A program made the position numbers and the translations under genes. Under the pieces are notes generated by a model. It did not search any database and was not told the DNA's origin. It worked only from the letters and a program-made list of their open reading frames with translations. Of a DNA stretch of 10,285 nucleotides, positions 1-6,618 are shown piece after piece. The stretch spans positions 1 to 10,285 of the forward strand of contig JAEYYQ010000222.1 of the NCBI GenBank assembly GCA_023428365.1. The letters run 5' to 3'. The DNA is from Pseudomonadota bacterium (GTDB lineage Bacteria > Pseudomonadota > Alphaproteobacteria > Rhizobiales > Hyphomicrobiaceae). How positions within the stretch are numbered: position 1 is the stretch's first letter; each line of letters starts with the position of its first letter.

Positions 1-90
1 GAATGGACACGGCTTCCAGCTCGAACGTTGCCCTCGTCCCCGAATCGATCCCCCGCATGGAGGCGATTGTCGAACGTCAACGTCGCGCTG

Positions 91-1203
91 TCAAAGCAGT
101 TGCATCTGTCCGCCCTTTGGAACCGGCCGCTGGAAAAAGTCTGTTCGCAGCCTGAAGCCGCCCCGGTTCATGCCGAGCCGTTGAAGAGCCAAGCGGAAAC
201 GCAAGCCGATCTGCTCCGCGTAGGGACCTGAGCCGCGCTGTCGCAGACCGAATGTCGAAACGTAATCAAGACCGCCGTGCATCGACTGAAGCAGACTGAT
301 CACACGCTGGGCGCGATCGGGAAATTCTGTCGCGAGCCATTCGCGAAACAGCTCCTTGAGCTCGAGCGGCAGCCGCAGCAGCACGTACCCCGCATCGCGA
401 GCGCCGGCGTCGTGAACCGCTTCGAGAATGCGCTCGATCTCACTGTCCGTCAGGCCAGGGACGATCGGCGCCACCATTGCACTGACGGGAACACCCGCCG
501 CGCTCAATTGCCGGATCGCGTCCAGCCGTCGCGGCGGGGTTGCAGCGCGCGGTTCCATTTTGCGCGCCACGCGACGATCGAGCGTCGTCACCGAAATCGC
601 CACCCGGACAAGATCGCGCTCGGCCATGCGGGCCAAAATGTCAAGGTCGCGGACAACCAGAGCCGACTTGGTGACGATGCCGACAGGATGCCCGGTTCGC
701 TCCAGCACCTCCAAGATCGACCGGGTGATGCGATACTCGCGTTCGATCGGCTGATAGGGATCCGTGACGGCGCCAAGCGCAATAGTGGCCGGCACATATC
801 CTGACTTCGCCAGCTCCTCTTCCAGCAAAGCAACGCCGTTGGTTTTGGCGTACAGCTTGGTTTCAAAATCGAGACCCGGCGAATGTCCGAGATAGCAATG
901 CGTCGGCCGCGCATAGCAATAGATGCAGCCATGCTCGCAACCGCGATACGGATTGATCGACCGATCGAAACTCAGGTCCGGACTGTCGTTGGTCGAAATA
1001 ATACTGCGTGCCGGCTCGATCCTGACCTCTGTTTTGAAGACATCAAGATCACTCAGGCTCTCCCAGCCATCGTCGAAGTCCTCTCGAAGCTCGCTCTCAT
1101 ACCGGCCGACCCTGTTGGAGCGCGCACCGCGACCGCGGCGGCGATCCTCGTCGATCAAAGACTCGGCCGAAGGCTGCGCGGAGCGGTTGATGGAGTGCGG
1201 CAT
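91..1203 (-). CDS. PA0069-family radical SAM protein
   Basis: A cytosolic 370-residue protein of the radical SAM superfamily, which cleave S-adenosylmethionine at a [4Fe-4S] cluster. The cluster motif CX3CX2C is intact (C89, C93, C96) within NPYRGCEHGCIYCYARP at residues 84-100. This NPYRGC...YCYAR context is typical of the PA0069 family, distant relatives of spore photoproduct lyase; its substrate is, to my knowledge, undefined. The charged N-terminus (residues 18-45, rich in Arg, Asp and Glu) and the C-terminal GGQMQLL also fit the family. The middle (about residues 105-300) reads as a TIM-barrel core, including VTDPYQP, AISVTTLD and MVAPIVPGLTD. The ATG start at 1203 gives a full-length protein but has only a weak ribosome-binding site. 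The gene is divergent from the glycosyltransferase gene, with about 134 bases between start codons. It is not ArsS: the Cys-rich C-terminal domain of that family is absent. Family assignment is firm; function is unknown. Confidence 0.93.
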   Translation of the reverse strand: MPHSINRSAQPSAESLIDEDRRRGRGARSNRVGRYESELREDFDDGWESLSDLDVFKTEVRIEPARSIISTNDSPDLSFDRSINPYRGCEHGCIYCYARPTHCYLGHSPGLDFETKLYAKTNGVALLEEELAKSGYVPATIALGAVTDPYQPIEREYRITRSILEVLERTGHPVGIVTKSALVVRDLDILARMAERDLVRVAISVTTLDRRVARKMEPRAATPPRRLDAIRQLSAAGVPVSAMVAPIVPGLTDSEIERILEAVHDAGARDAGYVLLRLPLELKELFREWLATEFPDRAQRVISLLQSMHGGLDYVSTFGLRQRGSGPYAEQIGLRFRLALQRLGMNRGGFRLRTDFFQRPVPKGGQMQLL

Positions 1204-1269
1204 CGGGCATCCACAAGGTCACGAACATGCCGAACGTAGCCAAGCAATGAGAACACATCAAGAACAAAC

Positions 1270-1341
1270 ATGACGAATGATTTCAATACGAAGCTGGCCC
1301 CCTATAAAGACGAGCCATTCAGGTTGGTCAGTTGCGCATGA
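1270..1341 (+). CDS. Possible 23-codon leader ORF overlapping the glycosyltransferase start
   Basis: A short frame beginning ATGACGAATGATTTC encodes 23 residues (MTNDFNTKLAPYKDEPFRLV plus SCA). Its TGA overlaps the ATG of the next gene as ATGA (1338-1341), the usual layout of translationally coupled genes. No strong Shine-Dalgarno sequence precedes it; only AAGAAC is seen. The frame has a stop at 1237, so it is not the tail of a longer gene. The peptide shows no amino-acid runs that would suggest classical attenuation. It could equally be chance within the leader. Confidence 0.3.
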   Translation: MTNDFNTKLAPYKDEPFRLVSCA

Positions 1342-2027
1342 TTTCCGTCGTCATTCCCACGCTCAATGCCGAAAGCCGGCTTGCCACCACGTTCGCGGCG
1401 CTGATCCCGGCTGTTGTCGACGGGCTGGTGCGGGAAGTGATCGTCGCTGACGGTGGATCAACGGACCACACCATGAGCATCGCGGAATCGGCGGGTGCCG
1501 AGATCGTCCGGTCAGCACCCGGCAGAGGCCAGCAGCTCATTGCCGGGGCCGCGGCAGCGCGTTCATCCTGGCTGTTCTTCCTGCACGCCGACACCACGCT
1601 TGAGGCGGGATGGGAACGCGAAGCGTACGCTTTTATCGAAGGCGTCGATTCCGGCCAACGCCCCCTCTCTGCGGCAGCCTTTCGCTTCAAACTCGACGAC
1701 ATCGGATACAGACCGCGTCTTGTCGAAACCGGCACGGCCATCCGGTGCGCTCTGTTTCGCTTGCCCTATGGCGATCAGGGACTGTTGATCCCGAAACAGC
1801 TGTACGGCGAAATCGGCGGCTATCAGCCGTTGCCGCTCATGGAGGACGTCGATATCGTCCGTCGGATCGGACGTCGGCGAACCGTGATGCTGCGCAATCA
1901 GGCGGTGACGAGCGCCAAGCGTTACCGCCAAGATGGTTATGCCGCACGCGTCTCGCGCAATCTGGTCTGTTTATCCTTGTACTACATGCGAGTTCCGATC
2001 CGGACGATCTCCCGGCTCTACGGCTGA
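1338..2027 (+). CDS. TIGR04283-family glycosyltransferase (GT2 fold, arsenosugar-type)
   Basis: A 229-residue cytosolic GT-A fold glycosyltransferase of the group databases call TIGR04283, 'rSAM/selenodomain-associated transferase 2' or 'arsenosugar biosynthesis glycosyltransferase'. Visible motifs in order are SVVIPTLN at residues 3-10 (first nucleotide-binding strand), VADGGSTD at 36-43, PGRGQQ at 61-66, FLHADT at 81-86 (the metal-binding acidic motif), GDQGL at 145-149 and PLMEDVD at 166-172 (acceptor and catalytic region). Length is normal for the family. I chose ATG 1338 over the in-frame TTG at 1332: AGGTTGG at 1321-1327 is well spaced for the ATG, and MISVVIPTLN is a natural family N-terminus. 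It is first of the rightward block and usually partners a TIGR04282 protein, which is found here two genes on. The family name reflects gene association with ArsS; the true acceptor is unproven, and ArsS is not in view. Confidence 0.9.
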   Translation: MISVVIPTLNAESRLATTFAALIPAVVDGLVREVIVADGGSTDHTMSIAESAGAEIVRSAPGRGQQLIAGAAAARSSWLFFLHADTTLEAGWEREAYAFIEGVDSGQRPLSAAAFRFKLDDIGYRPRLVETGTAIRCALFRLPYGDQGLLIPKQLYGEIGGYQPLPLMEDVDIVRRIGRRRTVMLRNQAVTSAKRYRQDGYAARVSRNLVCLSLYYMRVPIRTISRLYG

Positions 2028-2100
2028 CCCCTTCAAAACCGCGTGATAGAGGTTTGTCCCGGTTGCCGATCGCCGTATCCCGCGTAGGGTCGCGGCTACG

Positions 2101-2129
2101 TTGACACTCGATAACGTCTTCCTGCTGAT
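2101..2129 (+). promoter_or_regulatory. Candidate sigma-70 promoter for the MBL hydrolase gene
   Basis: A perfect TTGACA (2101-2106) lies 44 bases before the hydrolase ATG. With a 17-base spacer the -10 hexamer would be GCTGAT, a poor match, so only the -35 is convincing. If used, transcription would start near 2136, leaving a leader of about 15 bases that includes the GGGAGGA ribosome-binding site. Just upstream, CCGCG-N6-CGCGG (2080-2095) could form a small hairpin. Confidence 0.3.
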
Positions 2130-2150
2130 CGATCGCCCATGGGAGGAACC

Positions 2151-3119
2151 ATGACCACGCTGTCACGCCGCCACTTCGTTCTTTCCGCCGCCACGACGTC
2201 CGCTGTCTTCGGACTGAACGGACCGATGGCTTTCCTTCAACCTGCCGCTGCACAAACATCTGAACCTCCGACCTTTTCGCGGTTCAAGGTCGGGGACATC
2301 GAGGTCACTCAGTTCTACGACGGCATCTGGCAAAAGGCCCATGACCCGAACTTCATTAAAGGGGTCAGCGTCGACGAGACCAAGAAGGCGCTCACCGACG
2401 GCGGGCTGACGGATGCGCACGTCCCCATCACCTTCACGATCACGCTCATCAAGAACGGCGATAAGACCATCATGTTCGATGCGGGCACCGGCGGTCAGGT
2501 CTCGCCGATGGCCGGCATTATGATGAAGGAAGGGTTCGCCGCCGCCGGAGTCGATCCGAAGAGCATCTCCACCATCGTCATGACCCACTTCCATGGCGAC
2601 CATATCTCCGGCCTGATGGAGAAGGGCACCAACGCGCAGGTATTTCCGGACGCTGAAATTCTGGTTCCTTCCGCCGAGTACAAGTACTGGGCGGACCCGA
2701 CGACGCTGTCCTCGTTGCCTGAAGGACGGCAAGGCCTCGCCAAACGGGTTCAAGCGACGATGGCGACTTGGAAAAACATCCGGCAGATCGAAGACGGTGC
2801 GGAGGTCGCTCCCAGCGTTCGCGCTGTCGCCAGCTACGGACATACCCCCGGACATACCAGTTATCTCGTCACCTCCGGCGACCATCAATTCATGGTGCTT
2901 GGAGACGTCGCCAACGTTCCAGCGCTGTTCGTTCGCAATCCGGGATGGCAGGCTGCGTTCGATCAGGATCCCGATCTGGCCGAAGCCAACCGTCGCAAGA
3001 TGTTCGAGCGCGCTGTCGCCGATAAGCTCGTCGTCGCCGGTTATCATTTCGGCATGCCGGGCGCCGGCAGCATATCCAAGGACGGCGCCGGCTATATCTT
3101 CACACCGGCCGGCGGCTGA
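2151..3119 (+). CDS. Tat-exported MBL-fold metallo-hydrolase
   Basis: A 322-residue metallo-beta-lactamase-fold hydrolase with a complete binuclear metal site: HFHGDH at residues 146-151 (H146, H148, D150, H151), H235 in YGHTPGHTS, D252 in VLGDVAN and H299 in AGYHFG. The N-terminus is a twin-arginine signal: SRRHFVL at residues 5-11, a hydrophobic stretch, then QPAAAQ near 30-35 as the likely cleavage site. The enzyme should therefore be folded and metal-loaded before export to the periplasm. Domain order resembles the methyl-parathion-hydrolase and lactonase-like branch; the substrate (ester, lactone or phosphotriester) cannot be told. ATG 2151 is preferred over the in-frame ATG 2139 because GGGAGGA (2141-2147) sits just before it and it places the Arg pair at residues 6-7. 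The gene lies between the two transferases, 111-123 bases after the first and 17 before the second. Fold and export are well supported; its relation to the flanking genes is inference. Confidence 0.92.
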   Translation: MTTLSRRHFVLSAATTSAVFGLNGPMAFLQPAAAQTSEPPTFSRFKVGDIEVTQFYDGIWQKAHDPNFIKGVSVDETKKALTDGGLTDAHVPITFTITLIKNGDKTIMFDAGTGGQVSPMAGIMMKEGFAAAGVDPKSISTIVMTHFHGDHISGLMEKGTNAQVFPDAEILVPSAEYKYWADPTTLSSLPEGRQGLAKRVQATMATWKNIRQIEDGAEVAPSVRAVASYGHTPGHTSYLVTSGDHQFMVLGDVANVPALFVRNPGWQAAFDQDPDLAEANRRKMFERAVADKLVVAGYHFGMPGAGSISKDGAGYIFTPAGG

Positions 3120-3136
3120 CCGAAGGCATTCGGCAA

Positions 3137-3814
3137 ATGCGCGCGAACCGCCCGGTCCGCGAACTAAGCAAGGCGCCGCTAAAAACGGCGCCTTTTCGCA
3201 ATCGCCTGGTGGTCATGGTCAAAACTCCCAAGGCGGGAGCCGTCAAAACGCGTCTGGCCCGAGAGATCGGCTGCGCACGTGCGACCAGCTTCTATCGCCA
3301 TACGACGGCGGCTGTCCTTTCGCGTCTGGCAGTCGGCGGAAATTGGCAGACCATTTTGGATATCAGTCCCGATGGCGACATCGATCATCCGATTTGGTCA
3401 TGTGGGCTCGCACGCATACGCCAGGGCAGTGGCGATATCGGCATTCGCATGCAGCGCGCATTCCGGCATGTCCCACCCGGGCCAATGGTGCTGATCGGCT
3501 CCGACATCCCGGCCATCCGCGCCCATCACATTCGCACAGCATTCAAGATGCTCGGGCGTGCGGATGCTGTGTTCGGTCCCGCAACCGATGGCGGCTATTG
3601 GCTCGTCGGAATGAAACGGCGACCGAGATTATTCAATCCGTTCAATGATGTCCGCTGGTCGAGCAATCACGCCTTAGCTGACACGCTGCGCAATCTCGCC
3701 GGCAAGTCCGTGGCGACGGTCGAAACGCTGCGCGATGTCGACGATGCCCGCGATTTCAACGCAGCACGCGGATGGTTCGGCCGCCGCGTCCTGCCCACGT
3801 CCGCTGGGATGTGA
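3137..3814 (+). CDS. TIGR04282-family transferase (DUF2064, arsenosugar-type)
   Basis: A 225-residue cytosolic protein of the DUF2064 family (TIGR04282, 'rSAM/selenodomain-associated transferase 1'), distantly related to CofC/MobA-like nucleotidyltransferases. Key motifs are VKTPKAGAVKTRL at residues 28-40 (the nucleotide-phosphate signature), LIGSDIPAI at 119-127 (the acidic metal motif), FGPATDGGYWLVG at 146-158, VRWSS at 172-176 and LRDVDDARD at 198-206. The fold begins at residue 22 or so, so the first 21 residues are an extra tail. They are encoded partly by a terminator-like hairpin (3170-3196). GAAGG at 3122-3126 supports ATG 3137. The only later in-frame starts, GTG 3209 and ATG 3215, would cut the first strand and lack a ribosome-binding site. 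It starts 17 bases after the hydrolase stop, so the genes are probably co-transcribed. Family is firm; the substrate is unknown. Confidence 0.9.
   Translation: MRANRPVRELSKAPLKTAPFRNRLVVMVKTPKAGAVKTRLAREIGCARATSFYRHTTAAVLSRLAVGGNWQTILDISPDGDIDHPIWSCGLARIRQGSGDIGIRMQRAFRHVPPGPMVLIGSDIPAIRAHHIRTAFKMLGRADAVFGPATDGGYWLVGMKRRPRLFNPFNDVRWSSNHALADTLRNLAGKSVATVETLRDVDDARDFNAARGWFGRRVLPTSAGM
3170..3196 (+). terminator. Terminator-like hairpin inside the start of the DUF2064 gene
   Basis: AAGGCGCCG (3170-3178) and CGGCGCCTT (3186-3194) form a perfect 9-base-pair stem around the loop CTAAAAA, ending in TTTT (3193-3196). This has the form of a Rho-independent terminator for the hydrolase gene ending at 3119, but the T run is short and the structure lies within codons 12-20 of the next gene. 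It may give partial termination or lower expression of the downstream gene, or mark a wrongly placed start. The structure is seen directly; its activity is inferred. Confidence 0.5.
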
Positions 3815-3897
3815 CCGCTTTATCCTCATTCCTGTGAATAACGCGAGACTCTTCTGTTGACGTGTCATACTATCGCCACGGGAGTTGGGGGTGTGTG

Positions 3898-4557
3898 ATG
3901 ATGCAGGCATCTCAGGTGACCGCCGCGCAGGTTCTCGACGCCGGACGGCGTGCCGAGGCGGACGGCCGCGTCGAGTACGCAATTCAATTCTATCGGCATC
4001 TGACCGATCATCACGGCGCCGCGCCGGAAGCTGCTGCCGCCCGCGATGCGCTGTCCCGGCTGGACCACCGTCGCTCAGCGGTCCCACCAGAGCACCAACC
4101 CGCCCGCGGCGGTGTTGCACGAGCCGCGCCCATCGCAACCCGAGCCCCGGCTCCGACCCCGCGCGCACCCAATTCCGGTGGGAAATCATCAATCAAGATT
4201 GCACCGGCGGGCAGTGTCGAGCCCGTCGCATCGATAGTCATTTCTGCGCCGACCAACAGCTATCGGATCGGCAACGTCATCGCCCATATTTTGGCTGTCC
4301 TGGGCGGCCTGTGGGTTTTGGCTGGATTGATGATGACCGGCGCGGCTGCGGTCATCGATCTGAACTTGCTCCTGCCTCGCTGGGCGCCCGGCGTCGCGCT
4401 TCACCCGTTCGCGGGACCGATCGTTGCTTTCAGCGGGCTTATCCTCTTGTTCTGGACTCAGATCGCGCGCGCGGTCTTCGATATCGCTCGCTCAAGTCGA
4501 GAACTTGCGGCCATAGAGCGTGCGAAAATCGAGCGTCTGAGCGAGCGCCGGCGCTAA
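3898..4557 (+). CDS. Uncharacterised protein with N-terminal TPR-like helices and two membrane segments
   Basis: I do not recognise a family. The 219-residue protein has three visible parts. Residues 5-56 form an Ala-rich helical pair (VLDAGRRAEADGRVEYAIQF) resembling a single TPR-like repeat. Residues 57-120 are a Pro/Ala/Arg-rich linker, probably disordered. Two hydrophobic segments follow at about 127-153 and 171-193, then a charged C-terminal helix (SRELAAIERAKIERLSERRR). It is probably an inner-membrane protein with both long ends on the same side, likely cytosolic given the positive C-terminus. I chose ATG 3898, after TTGGGGG at 3885-3891; a GTG at 3862 would add 12 residues with no good ribosome-binding site. 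It follows the DUF2064 gene by 83 bases in the same direction and may be in the same block. The last codons hold a 12-base palindrome (4544-4555). No function is proposed. Confidence 0.75.
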   Translation: MMQASQVTAAQVLDAGRRAEADGRVEYAIQFYRHLTDHHGAAPEAAAARDALSRLDHRRSAVPPEHQPARGGVARAAPIATRAPAPTPRAPNSGGKSSIKIAPAGSVEPVASIVISAPTNSYRIGNVIAHILAVLGGLWVLAGLMMTGAAAVIDLNLLLPRWAPGVALHPFAGPIVAFSGLILLFWTQIARAVFDIARSSRELAAIERAKIERLSERRR

Positions 4558-4723
4558 AGCCTATTTGAGCACAGTGCATCGTGGTCATTCCGACGCTTGT
4601 TTGCTGCGAAACTCAGCAGCATCGCTGTCATGATATGTTGGCGTTTGCGCATTTGCCGAAGTCTCGGGCACACTGGCACGTCCGCGCTGACGGCATAAAT
4701 CAAGAGACGACTGGGAGAGCACC

Positions 4724-5917
4724 ATGGCTGTTGCAGACGTGAAGATGAACGCGCCGTTGCCATTCGATACCGACCTGCTGGATCGCCTGCTCGATGACGC
4801 GGGGATTGATGTCATCGTCGCGACGTCGAAACACAACGTGCAGTATCTGCTCGGTGGCTATCGCTTCTTTTTCTTCGACACGATGGATGCGATCGGCACC
4901 AGCCGTTATCTCCCCGCACTGATTTATCAAAAGGGCAAACCGGAAAACGCCGCCTATATTGGCGTCTCCATGGAGAATTTCGAAAAAGACCTCGGGAAGT
5001 TCTGGCCGGCGACGCTGGATCTTTCAAACACCGGCAGCAAATCAGCGGGTGAGCGAGCTTTGGCTCATATTAAAAAGCTCGGAAATGTTCGCCGCATCGC
5101 CGTCGAATCCGGTTTCATTCCAGCCGATGCTGAAGCCGCTCTGCGCAATGGTCTGCCGAATTGCGATGTCGTCGATGCCGTATTCCCGCTTGAGCGGCTG
5201 CGGGCGCGCAAGTCACCAAAGGAAATCGCTTATCTCCGTGAATCGTCCGAGCGCGTGGTCGATGCCATGCTCACGGTTTTCAGGACGCACTGCGTGCCCG
5301 GCGCCACGAAACTGGACATCGCGGAAGCCATGCGCCGCGAAGAAGTGAATCGCGGATTGGTGTTCGACTATTTGCTGGTCACGGCCGGGACGAGCCTCAA
5401 CCGTGCGCCATCGGAACACCGGCTTGCCGATGGCGATATCATGTCCCTGGATTCCGGCGGTAATTATAAGGGTTACATCGGCGATCTGTGCCGCATGGGC
5501 ATCATCGGCGGCAGACCCGACGCAGAGCTTGAAGACCTCCTCGGCCTCGTCGAAGAAATCCAGCAAGCGGTGCGTGCGCCGATCGCAGCAGGACATCGCG
5601 GCGGCGATATCTGCGATGTCGGCGAGCTCATGGTTGCAGCGTCGAAGCACGCGCCCTACCTGCATTTCCAGGCACACGGCATGGGCCTGGTCACTCATGA
5701 GGCGCCGCGTCTGATGGACACGCCGCGGCTGTCCTACATGGGTTACGACAAGGAACGTCCCCTAGAATCCGGAATGGTGGTCTCGATCGAAACCACGATG
5801 GCGCACCCAAAGCGTGGCTTCATCAAACTTGAAGACACAATTCTCGTAACCGACACCGGACACGAGGCGTTAGGCGACGGAGGTCGCGGATGGAACGCTG
5901 CCGGAGGTGGTCGCTGA
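4724..5917 (+). CDS. M24-family metallopeptidase (Xaa-Pro aminopeptidase-like)
   Basis: A 397-residue cytosolic peptidase of the M24 'pita-bread' fold. The N-terminal creatinase-like domain (about residues 15-155) is followed by the catalytic domain (about 170-385). All five metal ligands are visible: D243 in SLDSGG, D254 in YIGDL, H318 in QAHGMGLVTHE, E356 in VSIETTM and E370 in IKLEDT. H232 (SEHR) and H325 are likely substrate-contacting residues. Aminopeptidase P/prolidase homologues cleave X-Pro bonds with two divalent metals, but M24 also includes non-peptidase members such as creatinase, so the substrate is not certain. The start is clear: GGGAG (4713-4717) is six bases before ATG 4724. 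It is preceded by a 166-base gap and converges on the flavin reductase gene with only 13 bases between stops. The C-terminus ends in a Gly-rich tail (GDGGRGWNAAGGGR). Confidence 0.93.
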   Translation: MAVADVKMNAPLPFDTDLLDRLLDDAGIDVIVATSKHNVQYLLGGYRFFFFDTMDAIGTSRYLPALIYQKGKPENAAYIGVSMENFEKDLGKFWPATLDLSNTGSKSAGERALAHIKKLGNVRRIAVESGFIPADAEAALRNGLPNCDVVDAVFPLERLRARKSPKEIAYLRESSERVVDAMLTVFRTHCVPGATKLDIAEAMRREEVNRGLVFDYLLVTAGTSLNRAPSEHRLADGDIMSLDSGGNYKGYIGDLCRMGIIGGRPDAELEDLLGLVEEIQQAVRAPIAAGHRGGDICDVGELMVAASKHAPYLHFQAHGMGLVTHEAPRLMDTPRLSYMGYDKERPLESGMVVSIETTMAHPKRGFIKLEDTILVTDTGHEALGDGGRGWNAAGGGR

Positions 5918-5930
5918 GACGCGGCTCATT

Positions 5931-6491
5931 TTAGAGCATCTCCGGCTTGAACATTTTTCGATATCTGCGGGTATTCTCGCCAGACACCATAAACGCGCCG
6001 TCGCCGCGGTAGTGAATTGTCGTCGGGTATTTCGGCGACTTCGCCACGTGCGCCTTCACGACTTCCAGAACGAACAGGCTGTACCGATCAATCAACCTCG
6101 CATCGACGAGCTTGCATTCGAAGTTCGCGAAGCATTCGGCAATGAGCGGCGCATCGACCCGCTCGCCCGGGCGAGCCGTAAGGTCGAACTCAGAAAACTT
6201 ATCGACGCTGCGGCCCGAGCAGTTGCCAATTTTGACCACGGTGGAGGCGATCTGCACCTCCGGCACATTGATCACACACTGCTTGCTTTGGCGAACCATG
6301 CCGAAGCTATGGTTCTCGCTCCAAATGTAGCAACCGATGAGTGATGGCTGGAATCCCATGATCATGTGCCAGCCCATCGTCATGATGTTGGATTGGCCCT
6401 GCCAGCTCGAGCTGACAAGCACGATAGGTCTCGGCTCCAGAAAACGCCGCACATCGTAAACCGGAAAATCGACTTTCCTATAGGGTTTCAC
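5931..6491 (-). CDS. Flavin reductase-like FMN-binding protein
   Basis: A 186-residue cytosolic protein of the flavin reductase (DIM6/NTAB, FMN-binding split-barrel) family, whose members reduce FMN with NAD(P)H or use bound FMN directly. Family features seen are RPIVLVSS at residues 21-28 (start of the barrel), the strand with MGWHMIMGFQPSLIG at 39-53, the helix plus INVPE at 74-78, and NFECKLVD at 123-130. The CSGR region at 91-94 fits the variable segment that often carries FMN contacts. Length is typical. The start is GTG at 6491: GAGGTG lies about eight bases upstream on this strand, while the ATG overlapping it is followed at once by a stop. The gene is divergent from the nitrilase (127 bases between starts), suggesting shared control. 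The partner oxygenase expected for a two-component system is not in the window, so it may act alone. Confidence 0.9.
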   Translation of the reverse strand: MKPYRKVDFPVYDVRRFLEPRPIVLVSSSWQGQSNIMTMGWHMIMGFQPSLIGCYIWSENHSFGMVRQSKQCVINVPEVQIASTVVKIGNCSGRSVDKFSEFDLTARPGERVDAPLIAECFANFECKLVDARLIDRYSLFVLEVVKAHVAKSPKYPTTIHYRGDGAFMVSGENTRRYRKMFKPEML

Positions 6492-6560
6492 ATTCGCACC
6501 TCATCCAAAGCCGCCACTGCAGCCTGAACGCGCAACCCCGAACAAGAGATGCGCAGCCCG

Positions 6561-6588
6561 TTGACGCCCGGTCCCGGCCGTGAACAAT
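6561..6588 (+). promoter_or_regulatory. Candidate sigma-70 promoter for the nitrilase gene
   Basis: TTGACG (6561-6566) and AACAAT (6583-6588) are spaced by 16 bases, matching five and four of six consensus positions. Transcription would start near 6595, between the weak in-frame GTG at 6580 and the ribosome-binding site GGAAAGG (6606-6612), which supports the ATG at 6619. It lies in the divergent region shared with the flavin reductase gene. The prediction is by eye only. Confidence 0.35.
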
Positions 6589-6618
6589 ACGCTTACCCCG
6601 TTTTCGGAAAGGCCACCC

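Noticed and set aside
91..1203. The radical SAM protein as the ArsS of an arsenosugar cluster
   Set aside because: Its CX3CX2C context (NPYRGCEHGCIYCYARP) is that of the PA0069 family, it lacks the ArsS Cys-rich C-terminal domain, and it is transcribed in the opposite direction.
2163..3047. A 294-residue minus-strand frame opposite the MBL hydrolase
   Set aside because: It is antisense to a well-supported enzyme, with no domain signature and shadow-like composition.
2797..3648. A 283-residue plus-strand frame overlapping the hydrolase and DUF2064 genes
   Set aside because: It runs through two genes with clear family motifs in another frame and has Ser/Arg/Pro-rich low-information composition.
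4544..4555. The palindrome AGCGCCGGCGCT as a terminator of the unknown membrane protein gene
   Set aside because: It has no loop and no T run, and it overlaps the final codons; high GC content explains it.
4675..4690. CTGGCACG before the M24 gene as a sigma-54 -24 element
   Set aside because: The -12 position reads CGCTG rather than TTGCA at the required spacing, so the essential GC is missing.
5907..6344. A 145-residue plus-strand frame opposite the flavin reductase
   Set aside because: The minus-strand protein carries family motifs and a good ribosome-binding site; this frame is its complement.
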